From Ixodes scapularis (Eukaryota > Arthropoda > Arachnida > Ixodida > Ixodidae), in NCBI RefSeq assembly GCF_016920785.2, contig NW_024609857.1, positions 129,201,094 to 129,265,093 of the forward strand: a DNA stretch of 64,000 nt, given 5' to 3'. Position 1 is the first letter of the stretch; each line of letters starts with the position of its first letter. Position numbers and translations under genes: made by a program. The notes below the pieces were generated by a model that was given only the letters and a program-made list of their open reading frames with translations, searched no databases and was not told where the DNA came from. Positions 9,997 through 22,384 of the stretch are shown here, one piece after another.

Positions 9997-11052
9997 AGGA
10001 TGCCCGTACCGCGTGGAAGACTTCCGAGACGCATTGACTCGCGCAGGCCTGCTAGCCGACGTGGTTTCAGCTCCTACCAGATGGACCATATGTGGCTGAC
10101 GACGTTCAAGAGCAACGAAAGCAAGAAAAAACTGGTTGAAGCCCGGGAACTCGTCGTGAAGGGCCGGCGCTGCATCGTGGTTGATCCGAACGGCCAGAAT
10201 GTTCGCCTCAAGGTTCACTGGTTGCCTCATCATGTCTCTGATGACGAGGTGCGTACCACTTTTTCGTCATACGGCAAAGTAACTGACGTAACGAGGGAGA
10301 AGTGGACCATTCCGGGCTATGAAGCAATCGAGTCCAACACCCGGACGGTTCTTGTTACACTGAAGGCGGGCGTTATCGTGGAAAAACTACCGCACTAAGT
10401 GCGGATAGCCGGAGGAATGACGCTTGTGGTGGCGCCAGGCAGGGCCCCGCTCTGCCTTAGGTGCTATCGCACTGGCCATATTCGACGCGAGTGCCGGGTC
10501 CCCCAAGTGCAGCGAGTACCGTCGGTTCGGCCACACGGCCGAACAGTGCGTGCGGACTTATGCGGCGGTCGCAAAGCCTGTGGGAGGTGGAGATGATACG
10601 TCTGAGCTCCTAATCGATGAAGCAGACATTGAGGAAGAGGGGGGGGGGGGGGGGCACTGCGAAGCCAGTGCTCCCCCCTACACCGGATGGAGCGACAAGC
10701 GTCAAAGCTGTTGGTAGCCGAGTGACTACCAACAGCTTTTCACGAAAGCAGCGGTCCCTAAAGCCGCTGGAGCCGTCGGTGGCCACCCTGCAAGCGTCGT
10801 AACCCTTACCGAAAACGAGCAAGAGGTTGAGACAGGAGTCGACGAGGTGACGGACATTACCATGGCTAACGCTGGTACCCAGGCCGTCAAAAGATCAAGG
10901 GAAACTGAACAAGACCCAGCAGAAACCCTCAAGGGATTAGGTGAAGCTGAACCGCCATCGAAAACGACTCCAGGACGACCCCTTCGTTTGCCACAGAAGA
11001 CGAAGACGAAGCCCCCCATAGACCAAGGAGGAAAGGGAGCGCCGGTACTGTG
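9997..11052 (+). pseudogene. L1/Tx1-like LINE ORF1 (zinc-knuckle gag-like protein), broken
   Basis: The segment starts mid-protein directly after the TTAA of copy A (PYRVEDFRDALTRAG in one frame), so the N-terminus is lost. It continues from 10081 with a domain ending VTLKAGVIVEKLPH, then a TAA at 10396-10398 where CAA would continue the frame, and then CLRCYRTGHIRREC, a CX2CX4HX4C knuckle. A second, degenerate knuckle follows in another frame (CSEYRRFGHTAEQC). A G-tract at 10640-10654 precedes an acidic and then a Lys/Arg/Pro-rich tail (VKRSRETEQDPAE) ending near 11052. The protein would bind element RNA. Premature stop and frameshifts make it non-functional. Confidence 0.7.
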
Positions 11053-11109
11053 ATACGCATAGCCCGCGCTTGGTGAGGATGCCTTCACTTGCAGTGTCCT
11101 TCTTGTTGT

Positions 11110-14055
11110 GTAACGGAGATGTCACAGCTTGTTAACTCAGTCAAATTTGGAACTCTGACGTTCGCGGCATGTCTACGACTCGTAAGCAATACCAGGTACG
11201 AAGAGTTCTTGAAGACAATGATCTGGACATCCTTGCAGTCCAAGAAACTAGTAGAAAGCGAGGAAGACATAGCGAGGCTAGTGCAGCCCTTTCAGGCCGC
11301 ATTTGTTATTTGTGTTAGTCACGATAATGGCTTGCCGGGGGGGGGGGGGGGGGGGGTGTTTATTATTTATCAGAAGGGCGCTGCGCTAAGGATTACGTAA
11401 TAACAACAGATAGTTTCGGTAGGCTTATTGTATGCGATTTCGCTATTTTTGATAAACCTTGGAGGGTCATTTGCGTTTATTGTCCTAGTCAAGTTAAAGA
11501 AAGAAAGGAAAATCTTTGAGTGCCTACCTCACTTTTTAAACTGTGCCCGAGAAATTGTGTTGTTAGGGGATTTCAATTGTGTATGCGAGGAAAGCGACAG
11601 ATCAACTAAGGTAAAACATAGCGACTCCAGTGCATTGTTTCTGAGCACTATGGTTCATGAATACTACCTCCCTGACGTTGCTACTTTTCAAGAAAGACGG
11701 AGACGCTCAGATATACGCATTTTTGTTCGTCCAGCCACGCTAGACTTGACAGGGCTTACGTGTCAGCCGAGCTTTTAACTGGGGCGGACGAGTACAAGGT
11801 TTTGCCGATAATTTTCAGCGATCACGCACTGGTGACGTTCACTCTGGACGAAGCAAGAAGGAAAACTAATCGCCTCAGTTGGGGTTTGTGGAAATTTAAT
11901 TCCAAGCTACTTGACGACGAAGTTTTTACTAACATGCTAGAGGCGTTGTTGGAAAAAATGTCCAGTGGGGGAGGTAACCAAGCAAGAAATAAAGGTAGCA
12001 GCTCTAGAAAGATCCCACGCTCTAAAATACTTAAGGGACAAAGAAGAGAACCTACTTCGTGCAGATTTAAAGATACTACTTAAGCTGGAATCCGAATATC
12101 CCGGTATATATGTATAAACGATATTAGAGCTACTAAAAATAGTTTATCCGCAATAGAAACGGAGAAGTATTAAGGGGCGGTAGTCAGAGCGCGTGCTGAA
12201 AAATATCTCCTCGGAGAACAACCGACCAAAAGAGCGCTTAGTAGAGAAAAGCACTACGCGAGTAAGAAGAGAGTCTGTGAAATTGAGTATCGCGGTTGTT
12301 AAGTTCGAAAGATGACGTGATAAAGCAAGCATTTGTCGAGTACTACAGTCAGCTTTTTCAGCGTGACGCAAAACCGAATCGGGGTCACCTGGATAACGCT
12401 TTCTTGCATCCGATTCCGAGATTAGACGAGGACACGACTGCTTGGCTTGAGCAGCCAATTGAACTTAGCTTAATCGAAGCAGCTATAGACGAACTACAAT
12501 CCGGAAAATCACCCGGTCCGGACGGGCTAAATGCTACTATGTACAAAAAATATTAGAACGTTCTAGTACAAAAGCTTCATAAAGCGATATTGGAAGCGTT
12601 CATTAATAGTCACAGGGTCCTCATTCCAAAAGTGTCCGACGACGAAAAACTTAGGAATGCCAAAAAGACAGGCCAATTGCTTTAAGCAATGGAGATTACA
12701 AGATGTTTATGAAAGTGCTTGCTCGTCGACTTCAAACTGTGATACAGAACATCATAGGAGTCCACCAAACATGTGGGATTAAAGGGCGGACAACTTTTAC
12801 AAACGTTCATTGTGCACGCAGTATTCTCGAGTGTTGTGACACGGATCAAGGCCAGGTAGCCATGCTACAAATAGATTTAGAGAAGGCATTTGATCACGTA
12901 CAGCATAATGTGTTGTTTGATTTACTGGACCGCATTGGGGTTGGCAAAGTTACTCTAGCTGGTGTACGAATGGCATATAGTAGGTGCACTACGCAACTGA
13001 TTGTGAATGGTCGCCTTACCCAGCCCGTCCCAGTTTTGTCATCTGTAAGGCAGGGATGTCCCCTTTCACCTCTATTATTTAACATATATTTAGAGCCTTT
13101 CTGTTGTCGGATAATTGAAAATAGAGATATACAAGGGTTTAGGTTGCACAGCAAGGAAGTCAAACTGCTGGCTTATGCGGACGATGTGGCTCTAGTTTGT
13201 AGCGATAAATAGAGCATATCAGAGGCTGTGCGCATAATTAAAAGTTTCTGTGGAGCAACCGGGGCGGGGCTTCTGTAAATTGGGCGAAATGTGTTGGGTT
13301 TTGGCACGGGTCGTGGGCAACGAGGCCCCAGCAATTCGAAAACATTAGCTTAATGCTCACCCCCGTCCCCTAGCTTGGAGTGCCTCTTCAGCATTATAAA
13401 ACAAACAATTTGTATTGATCATCGGTCATCCAAGAAACCGGGGGAAATGCACAAAAATGGACAGGAAGTGACTTATCCATTTTTACTCGGGCCACGGTGT
13501 GTAACGTGTGTTTCAAATTGCCAAAATCTGGTATATTCTTCAAGTAATCAGTTGTTACCGCATCAACAATCAGAAGCTACATCGTGTTTTTGCCGTATTT
13601 ATATGGCAGTCTGGATGGGAGATAGTAAGCCGTGATAACCTTTTTTGCCGTGTCGCCAAAGGTGGACTTTCCTTGTCACACCTTTTCGTTAAGCGAGTGG
13701 TTTCGAGATTCATGTTTTTACGGGATCAAGCCGACCCTTTTCTGCGTGCTGTGATACAAACCTGTTTGGCGGAGCATATACCTTCGTTTGTCATCTCGGC
13801 AATTAAACGTAGTGCGTGCCATCTCAGCCCTTACATGAGTGAAGTAGTTAGCGCATTTCAGTTTTTGTGTGTGCGTTTTTCTTTGGAATATCTCTCTGGA
13901 GTCGCGCGGAAGCGTCTGTCGGGGGATTTATATGACGTTCGTTTTCCTGTACCTTTGTATCGTAACAGATGCTGTGAACGCCATGAGCGTGACGTTCTTA
14001 GACGTGTCAAAAAAAAAAAAAATGCACGTTCCGCCGACAGTCAAAACCTTTTTCT
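11110..14055 (+). pseudogene. L1/Tx1-like LINE ORF2 (endonuclease and reverse transcriptase), first part
   Basis: The endonuclease runs through 11150-11860 in several frames: YEEFLKTMIW and ILAVQET-type sequence, IVLLGDFNCVCEE near 11555, and the late SDHALVTFTL motif near 11820. RT begins with SGKSPGPDGLNATMYKKY (12500-12556). It continues from 12703 with the fingers and palm: ILQIDLEKAFD-type (MLQIDLEKAFDHV), SSVRQGCPLSPLLFNIYLEP, and the catalytic AYADDVAL. The C-terminal region follows at 13508-14059. AYADDVAL with RQGCPLSP is characteristic of the L1/Tx1 group. Frameshifts, stops (for example after CSDK at 13210) and a 19-20-base G-tract near 11337-11357 disable it. The frame is cut at 14056 by a TTAA-target element and resumes at 26650. 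Confidence 0.8.
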
Positions 14056-14481
14056 TTAAGGTGCAACCCCACCTCTGGTTAGTGCATGTGATTCTGAACC
14101 AACAGATGGCGGTGGGATCGCCTTCCAGGCCTGTACATCAATGCGAGAAATCGCGTGTGGTGGCGCTTCGATACAGTTGGATATTCTTCTATATCCAGAA
14201 TTTGACATCCCTGGTCCCTTGCTTGGTTTTCTCTGCACGAGCTTTCTTTGGAACGCGCACGGCTGCGCCAGTTCTCGTACAAGGGGCCCAGTTGCCACGC
14301 TCCGAGCTCACGTCTCCAACAAATGTAGGCAGAACAAAACGCAAAAATCGTCCTGAGCCAAATGGCGAGACACATGCATAACAAAACCACCGACGCGTTG
14401 AAAAATATAAAATTGCCCGTGCGCCGCTATTGAATATTTCAGAGGCCAATTACACATATTTCAATGTGATCAGATTTATAC

Positions 14482-14858
14482 TGATACGAATGAAGGTGAC
14501 AAGAGGACGAACAGTGAACTGAAAAATAAAGGTTTAATCGGCGAACTTGTTCTAAAAAAAAAAAAGTAAACAAAGAGCGTCGAGGCAGCAGAAAAGCAGG
14601 CGGCGATTCGGCAGCGTAACAAAGAGCGAGAACGAGACCGACTCGACAAGGTCGCTGGCAGATACTTATCTAGAGTGCGCACGTCACCATCTAGAAAGTT
14701 CGGCAAAGAAGGTTCGAGCGTCGCGCGTTCAGGGCGAGGATGGACTGGCACTTTCGAGGACAAGAAAACAGGGCGAAAATTCCGTCTGGTGCAAGAATGA
14801 ACGCGAATCTTCCAGAAGTCCGTGTCCGAGCGTTGCTTTCTCGGCTCTGCGGGCGGCA
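14482..14858 (-). mobile_element. Solo LTR related to the Ty3/gypsy element at 44692
   Basis: Read on the minus strand, it starts TGCCGCCCGCAGAGCCGAG and shares with the gypsy LTR the words AGAAAGCAACGCTCGG, CACTCTAGATAAG, CGACCTTGTCGAGTC and ACAAGTTCGCC. No gag or pol adjoins it, so it is a solo LTR or a truncated relic. No matching target duplication was recognised. Confidence 0.7.
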
Positions 14859-15275
14859 AAATGACGGGCCGGCCCTTTTATCGTGCATGTGTTTGGATCG
14901 TTGTGAATTTCCAGCAAAACGTGATGACGTCATATTCTGGTTTCCAAAATTCTAGCTTGAGGAATTAACTACCTAAAAGAAAAGACTATTTTTTGGGCGG
15001 TCAGGTGTCTCATTTAGGTAGCTGGGTGTTTATTTTGACCCAAACCACGAGACTGATAAACATAAAAAAGGAGACTCAGGTTTAGATGTTGAGTTTGGTA
15101 AACCCAAAGTAGGACTGGTGCGGGGGTCATAATAAAAAATGCCGGGGTTAAAAATAAACTCACAGCAATAAAGAATAATTATTAATTTCAATACGAATTG
15201 AGTGATAAATTCAATGACTGACCGTGCAAAGATTCTGGGTCTGTTGATAGCTTTTGCACATAGTTTAAGCAATTT
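14859..15275. other. No gene seen
   Basis: Non-coding, AT-rich sequence within copy B. No repeat structure is recognised apart from a word shared locally (TAGGTAG near 15017). Confidence 0.4.
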
Positions 15276-15722
15276 GCAGGGTGTCACAAAAGAAAAAAAT
15301 AGAAGGTTTCTTTTTACCACAAGAATAAAATAGGCATCGCCGAACGCTCATTCTCCGCCCATAGGTAGCGCTAGAGGTACAACCAGATGTCAAAGATTCA
15401 GCCCAATACGATACCTTCTTCAAAAATTATAAGTGATTTTCTGAAAAGTTCAATGGGAAAATAGCGGCCGACGGAGTTTTCGAATACATGGCGCTTTATG
15501 GCACCAGAAACGAAAAACAGGCAAAAATGGGCTCCATTTTCCCCATTGGAATTTTCAGAAAATCACTTATAACTTTTGAATAAGGTGTCCGTTCGGGATG
15601 AAACTTTGGCATCTGGTTGTGACCTAGCGCTACCTTTGGGCGGAGAATGAGCGTTAGGCAATGCGTAGTTTATTTTTGCGGTAAAAAACAACCCTGTAAA
15701 TTGTTTTTGTGACATCCTGTGC
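15276..15722. mobile_element. Foldback MITE
   Basis: Arms about 15276-15470 and 15530-15722 are imperfect reverse complements. The outer ends read CAGGGTGTCACAAAA and, on the opposite strand, CAGGATGTCACAAAA. Inside them both carry AACGCTCATTCTCCGCCCA, GGTAGCGCTAG and ATAAGTGATTTTCTGAAAA. The non-palindromic centre is short. No protein is encoded. The 350 bp that follow, to 16079, hold nothing recognisable. Confidence 0.75.
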
Positions 15723-16079
15723 CAGTCTTAATTTGGTGATTCATGCGCCCAAGAAGTGGTGTGCAAAAATGAAAACGATGCAAACGGGTAGGCTTTGAAG
15801 TGTAAGCACGCACATGGTACGCTGATTAAGAATGAAACAGCCCTACGTTTTACACTAGCGTTGAGCGTGTCTAAAGTTAAGGGTGCATCAAAAGCTAAAG
15901 CTTGTACACATATATTGCTCAGGCCATTGTGTTTGAATGCTCATAGTAATTTACTAACCTCAGATTTGGTGTAAGTTGTCTCCTGATTGCTTACAACAAG
16001 AAGAAGGAATCAATCTAACTCTGGGTTAGTAGAAAAACTCCACCTGCTGACGGCCACCAATAATCTCGGCGCCGATTAA

Positions 16080-16244
16080 GGGGTATTCACACGAGGGAGA
16101 AATCCCGGGGATTTCTCCCCGGCACGCGCGCATCACGAGCTGAAAACGCGAGGCTTTTGCACATCGCAAAGCCTGACGTTTTCGTCGTGGGATGCGCGTG
16201 CCGGGGAGAAATACCCGGGATTTCTCCCTCGTGTGAATACCCCT
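16080..16244. mobile_element. Near-perfect palindromic MITE
   Basis: The 165-bp hairpin has outer ends AGGGGTATTCACACGAGGGA and the reverse complement at 16225-16244. Arms of about 70 bp carry GGGGATTTCTCCCCGG and CGTGCCGGGGAGAAA, with GCACATCGCAAAGCC at the centre. It would fold into one long hairpin. Flanks end in TTA and begin ATA, so a TA duplication is possible. Confidence 0.75.
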
Positions 16245-16327
16245 ATACGAGTATTCACTGCATGCCAACGGTCGCGTGCTTAGAACGAGTCTTTCACACG
16301 TGATTTCATACGATCGCAACTGTTCTT

Positions 16328-16574
16328 TGTGGTGTTACTGCAATCTAGTTGTGTTTGGACTTGCTAGGGTTAGCCGCATCGCGTTGGCATCAGTCTGTGC
16401 CGTGTGTGTTTTGTTTTGGACTCGTTCGATCTGGGATCACCATGTAACGCGCTACTACGAAGCACCGTCTTTTACGGTGGTTGTTATGGATATAAAAGTA
16501 CAGTTTTTCTAAGACATCCAGTCGTTCCCTACCTGAGGAGTGGCCGCTCGGAGGCGCGCCATGGAATCAGAATA
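16328..16574 (+). repeat. BEL/Pao 5' LTR (247 bp)
   Basis: Starts TGTGGTGTTACTGC and ends GGAATCAGAATA. It differs from the 3' LTR by several substitutions and lacks a ~12-bp T-rich insert, which means the copy is not young. ATGGATATAAAAGTACAG near 16487 contains a TATA-like word that may be the promoter. Confidence 0.88.
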
Positions 16575-16670
16575 GTAAAAGACGGTGAACGCCAAGTGAG
16601 CGCGTCGGAACGTTAGGCCTCACCACCTTGGTTCAGCTCGAACTCGAACGCGGGACGCCGCCACGCAAGC

Positions 16671-17230
16671 TTGGACGAGATGGACCCTTCGGACGGGGAC
16701 TCGGCGGCTGGTCACGTGAGTGAGAACGCCATAAAGGATCAACCGCCACAAGACTCGAGACCGCGAAGAAAAAAAACGTTGTCGCAGAAGGCCTTGCTTA
16801 ACTACGAAGCGAACCGGGACGAGCAACGTCAAAAGCTCGACTGCGTCTGGGAGCGCATCGCAAACGATCTTCGGGAAGTTGAACAGGCTACAAACGCCGA
16901 AACGCGGCAAGCGGCGACGGGCCGTATCCGAAAAGAGTACGGTCGTTACCAAGCGCTGTCGGAACGCTACGTGGCCTACTTGTCGGGGATCAACGCGGTA
17001 CAAAGCCAGCTAGAGCTAGCCCTTCAGAAGACAACGGATCGCGACAGGGCTCGCGCGGTTCAGAAAGCCTTGATGGACACCGGAAAGACGCCCGACCGCG
17101 CCACGAAGTCTCGGGACTCGGAACACGCTAACTCGGAGCACTCGTCGAAGTCTGCCGGGCCACGACTTCACGGCTCGAGACGTTCTGGAGGATCGACGCG
17201 TTCGGAACACTCCCACGACAAGCACGGCTG
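16671..17230 (+). pseudogene. BEL/Pao gag N-terminal part, frameshifted
   Basis: A frame starting MDEMDPSDGDSAAGHV gives a charged, helical N-terminal region (QKALLNYEANRDEQRQK). It runs to about residue 185, where GGSTRSEHSHD is reached. The family-like continuation (TRARAEAAAARTRASF) is then found in the next frame, so a single-base indel near 17219-17221 has shifted the protein; the original frame runs on as nonsense to 17354. The function would be assembly of the virus-like particle. Confidence 0.75.
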
Positions 17231-19143
17231 CAACGAGGGCACGCGCCGAGGCTGCAGCGGCGCGCACTCGTGCTTCTTTCACCAGAAAGGAAGTGTCCAT
17301 GAAACTCGAAAGAGCAAGGCTCGAAGAAAAGGAGAAGAGTGCGGCTGCGGCTAACGAGCGCAGAAAAGCGGAACTAGACGCTGAGTTACAGATCCTACAG
17401 CTGGAAAGGGAAGCGGCTGCTATGGAAGTTCAAGCAGAAATCCTGCAAGCGGCTGCAGAACAGCACGGCGGGGAGCATCGCTCTGACCGAACCATCTCAG
17501 ATGTATCAGAAGTCCGTGCTCAGCGCACTGTAGACTATGTGCACAACCCGGCTGCCGTCCACGATGGCTCAAACGAACTGCCTGCTGAGCAGGTTTCTCC
17601 AGAATTGAGTGGTGTGCTGAAATACCTGGTCCGTCGAGATTTGGTCAGCACAGGACTCGTCAAGTTTGATGATCACCCCGAGAATTACAGAGTATGGAAA
17701 GCCACACTCAAAAGTATGGTGCAAACTCCGGAAGTTACGGCAAATGAAGAGTTAGATCTTCTCGTGAACTGGCTGGGCCGTGAGTCTTCGGTCTATGCAA
17801 AGAGGCTGCGTTCAGTACATGTCGACAACCCCGCGGCGGGGTTAGAGATAGTCTGGGAAAGACTGGAGGACTGCTACGGGCGACCCGAAGTAATAGAAGA
17901 TGCGCTCTTCAAGAGGATCGGAAGCTTTCCCAAATTCTTCGACAAAGACACTCACAAACTACGGGAACTGGGAGATCTGCTTCTGGAACTGGAAGCCGCA
18001 AAAGCTGATCCCCACTTGACAGGACTCAGCTATTTGGATACGGCAAGAGGGGTGAACCCCATCGTGGAGAAGTTGCCACACCGTCTCCAAGAGATGTGGA
18101 TCTCGAAAGGCTCAAGGTACAAAGAAGATCATCACGTCTCTTTTCCCCCTTTCTCGTTCTTCTCGAAGTTTGTCCGAGACCAGGCCAGGATGCGGAACGA
18201 CCCGAGCTTTGCTTTTGGCACAACGGGAAGCACCTTTCCGAGGTTCCCAAAGAATAAGAAGGTCACGGCAAGAGAAGGCTTCAGAAACACGCCCGTTTCA
18301 GTCCATGCGACCGACGTTACTCCAGAAGCCGTCGACCATTATTCGCCAGCCACAGCCGAGAGGATGGAGGACCCTAACAGACAGTGCCCGCTTCACAAGA
18401 AACCTCACCCTCTACGAAAATGCCGTGTGTTCAGAGAGAAACCACTGCAAGAACGCAAGTCTCTGCTGAAACAATTTGGGATCTGCTTCAGGTGTTGCTC
18501 CTCTACAAACCACCTCGCAAGGGACTGTAAAGTTGTGATCAAGTGTGACGACTGTGACAGCACTGAACATACCAGAGCGCTTCACCCGGACAGTTCCAAA
18601 CCTTTGTCTTCGAGCCTCGGACAGGATCCCGAAGACGACACCATTCATCACGGACTATCACCCGACGTATCTTCCAAGTGCACCGAGGTGTGTGGGGAAG
18701 GTTACGGTGGAAGGTCCTGTTCCAAGATTTGTTTGGTGAGTGTGTGTCACTCAAGCACACCTCAAAAGGCTGCGAGAATGTATGCCATCTTGGACAACCA
18801 AAGCAATAGGTCACTGGCAAGGACAGAATTCTTCAACCTCTTTGATGTCCGGGGAGAGAGTTCGCCATATACCCTCAAGACATGTGCTGAAACACCAGAA
18901 ACGACAGGAAGGAGAGCCTCTGGGTTTCTGGTTGCAAATATTAATGGCAGCGTGAAACTACCTCTCCCAACCCTGATTGAATGCAATCAGATGATCAACA
19001 ACAGGAACGAGATTCCGACACCAGACGCTGCACGTCATCACCCACATCTAAAGGCTATAGAGAGCCTCATACCGCCATTGGATGCGGAAGCTCAGATTCT
19101 GCTTCTACTGGGAAGCGACATCCTGAGAGTCCACAAGGTGCGT
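17222..19143 (+). pseudogene. BEL/Pao gag C-terminal part and aspartic protease
   Basis: After the shift the frame is open to TAG 19144. It begins with an Ala/Glu/Arg-rich helix (MKLERARLEEKEK at 17299), then the gag core (VKFDDHPENYRVWKATLKSM near 17655). Cys/His knuckles follow at about 18363-18590 (CPLHKKPHPLRKC, then CFRCCSSTNHLARDC and CDDCDSTEHT). Next is the BEL-type retropepsin (AILDNQSNRSLA near 18784, catalytic Asp with N-Q-S-N). The frame stops at TAG 19144-19146 and again at TAA 19180-19182, separating gag-protease from the downstream polymerase, which continues in the same frame. Confidence 0.85.
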
Positions 19144-19182
19144 TAGCAGTGCAATGGGCCTCCTGATGCGCCCTTCGCTTAA

Positions 19183-22100
19183 CGACTAGACCTAGCATGG
19201 GTGATCATAGGAGACGTCTGCCTAGGTCGCACACGCAAGCCGGACTGTGTCACCAACTTCAAGACAAATGTGCTTGAAAATGGACGACCCTCCCTTTTTG
19301 AACCATGCCGCAACCATTTTCTCGTCAAGGAGAAATTCACTGGTCCCGTCAATCCAACCCAGCACGTACCACCTACCCAAAGAGTACCCATCAAAGACTA
19401 CTTTGTCAAAGAAACGACAGACACGTTGTTCCAGACGACGAAGGACGACGACCAACCAGCTCCATTGGTGGAGGACAGAAAATTCCTAAACATCATGAAC
19501 AATGAAGTCTTCAAAGATGAGTCATGCAGTTGGGTAGCCCCTCTCCCTTTCCGCGTGCCAAGACCTCGGCTTCCTAATAAAGAGCTTGCACAGTCTCGTC
19601 TTGCATCACTGCGACGCACACTGCGGAAGAGACCAGAGATGAAGGAGCATTTTGCGACATTCATGGACAAGATGTTCAGGAATGGCCACGCGGAAGAAGC
19701 CCCACCGCTAAGAGAAGAAGAGGAATGCTGGTATCTTCCAATCTTTGGTGTGTATCACCCACGCAAACCAGGCGAAACCAGGGTCGTGTTCGACTCAAGT
19801 GCTCAGTTCAAGGGAACTTCTCTGAACAATGTTCTTCTCACAGGACCAGACTTGACCAACAACCTGCTGGGCGTCCTGATTCGTTTTAGGAAAGACTGCT
19901 TCGCTGTCACAGTGGACATTCAGCAGATGTTCTACTGCTTCCTGGTACGAGAAGACCATCGAAACTACCTGAGGTTCTTGTGGTTTCGCAACAATGACAT
20001 CCACGACAAAGTGGTGGAATATTGGATGAGAGTGCATGTCTTTGGTAACAGTCCATCACCAGCAGTGGCTACATATGGACTCCGGAAGACAGCACAGGAA
20101 GGAGAGGAAGAATTCGGCAAAGATGCCAGGGAGTTCGTCGAAAAGAACTTCTACGTAGACGACGGGTTGAAGTCTCTCCCTACGGCAGATGGTGTCATCG
20201 ACCTGGTGAAACGCACGCAACAAATGTTGGCAGTTTGTAACCTAAGGCTTCACAAGATAGTATCAAACAGCAGCAGAGTGATGGAAGCTTTCCCCAAGGA
20301 GGACCACACAAAAGATCTAAGGGAACTCGACCTGAGTCACGACATTCCACCAATCCAACGCAGTCTTGGAATTTGCTGGGACGTAAAGAAGGACGTCTTC
20401 ACCTTCAGGGTTCCAGTTCAGGACACACCATTCACCCGGCGTGGTGTCTTGTCAATGGTGAACAGCGTGTACGACCCATTTGGATTCGTGGCTCCAGTTA
20501 CCATACAAGGGAAGTCTCTCCTACGAGAACTCGTCACAGAAACCTGCGAGTGGGATTCCCCACTTCCTGAAAACAAGAGGAAAGAGTGGGAGAACTGGAA
20601 GGATTCCCTTCAGGCTTTCGAGCAGCTAGAAGTGCCTCGCACTTTTGCGGCCGTTTCACTTAGCACGGCTCAGCAGAAGGAAGTGCACATCTTCTCAGAC
20701 GCCTCGACCAAGGCTGTAGCAGCTGTGGCGTATCTGAGAGCCACAGACTCGGATGGTGCGTGTCATGTCGGCTTTATAATCGGCAAAGCTAAGCTAGCAC
20801 CACGTCCACAACACACCATTCCAAGGCTCGAACTGTGCGGTGGGGTACTGGCTGTGGAGCTGGCAGAGCTCATTCAGAAAGAAATAGACACACAACTAGA
20901 TGTGGTGCATTTCTACACCGACAGCAAGGTGGTTTTGGGCTACATACACAACCAAACAAGAAGATTTTACGTGTATGTCGGCAACAGGGTCGAACGCATC
21001 AGAAAATCTACACAACCAGAACAATGGCATTACGTTCGGACCGATGCAAATCCTGCAGATCTTGCTACAAGATTCGTGCCCGCAGCCCGGCTACAGGAGA
21101 CGGCTTGGCTGACTGGTCCAGAATTCTTAAATCGTCAAGAAGAGTCTTCATGCGTCTTACAGAACGAGTTTGAGCTGATAGACCCAAACACTGATGCCGA
21201 AATCCGGCCCGAAGCAAGCGTCTCAGCCACCAGTGTGACCACAAATGGACTCGGGACTAATCATTTCAGTCGTTTTTCAAGCTGGCCAAGACTGATGCGT
21301 GCAGTGGCATACCTCATACGTGCTGCTGGCAACTTTCGGTGCCCTTCTCGTGCCGACGAAGCTGACCTGCCACGTGGCTGCCTTCAAGCAGGACAGCTAT
21401 CTGTCGAGCATTTGTCTCTTGCAAAGAATCTCATCATTCGCTCCGTCCAACTAGAAGCATATGCAAATGAGCTCGAGTGTTTGTCACAGGGGAAAGGAGT
21501 CCAGAAATCAAGTCCACTTTGGAAACTGGATCCTCGTGTTGATGACAAGGGCTTGCTGAGAGTCGGTGGTCGCCTCAACAACGCACAGCTGAGTCAAGAG
21601 GAGCGGAGACCTCTAATCATACCTGGTAAACACCACGTCGCCTTGCTGCTTGTAAGGTACTACCATGAGCAGATCAAGCACCAAGGTCGACACATTACTG
21701 AGGGAGCAATCAGATCCGCAGGTTTCTGGATCATCGGAGCAAAACGCTGCATAGCGTCGTACATACACGGGTGCGTCATGTGCTGCAGACTGCGAGGAAG
21801 ACAGCTGGACCAGAAGATGGCAGACTTGCCAGTTGATCGACTCAGTACAAAACCTGCGTTCACATATGTGGGGGTTGACGTTTTTGGACCATGGAACGTG
21901 ACTGCACGTCGAACTAGAGGTGGAGAAGCCAGCAGCAAACGCTGGGCTGTGCTGTTTACGTGCATGAGCATTCGGGCGGTCCACATTGAAGTCATAGAGT
22001 CCATGGATGCTTCAAGTTTTATTAACGCTCTCAGGAGATTTTTCGCACTTAGAGGACCTGCGAAACAGCTGCGATCCGACTGTGGAACCAATTTCGTCGG

Positions 22101-22384
22101 AGCATGTTCAGAGCTCAACCTGAGAACTAGTGGTCTCGACAACGACAAAGTACAAGCATTCCTTTCAAGCCAAAATTGCAGTTGGGTGTTCAACCCTCCT
22201 CATTCTTCCCACTTTGGAGGAGCTTGGGAGCGGATGATCGGAATCGCACGTCGTATTTTGGATTCCATGTTGTTAGAACACGGACCGAGCCGTCTCAGCC
22301 ATGAAGTTCTGGTGACATTTTTGGCAGAAGTTTCAGCAATCATAAATGCTAGACCTCTTGTTCCTGTTTCGATGGATCCGGAAT
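19183..22384 (+). pseudogene. BEL/Pao pol: reverse transcriptase, RNase H, integrase
   Basis: Open from the second stop through about 22384. RT is at 19680-20240: VTVDIQQMFYCFLVREDHR carries the first catalytic Asp and FYVDDGL (20149) the YVDD pair. RNase H is near 20690-21080 (HIFSDASTKAV, then FYTDSKVVLGYI). Integrase runs from about 21600: a zinc-binding HHCC region ending CVMCCRLRG (21775), then GVDVFGPW (21870), RSDCGTNFVGA (22075) and HFGGAWERM (22210), giving D, D and E. At about 22384 the frame shifts; the following ~160 bp are read out of frame to a stop at 22545. Confidence 0.9.
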
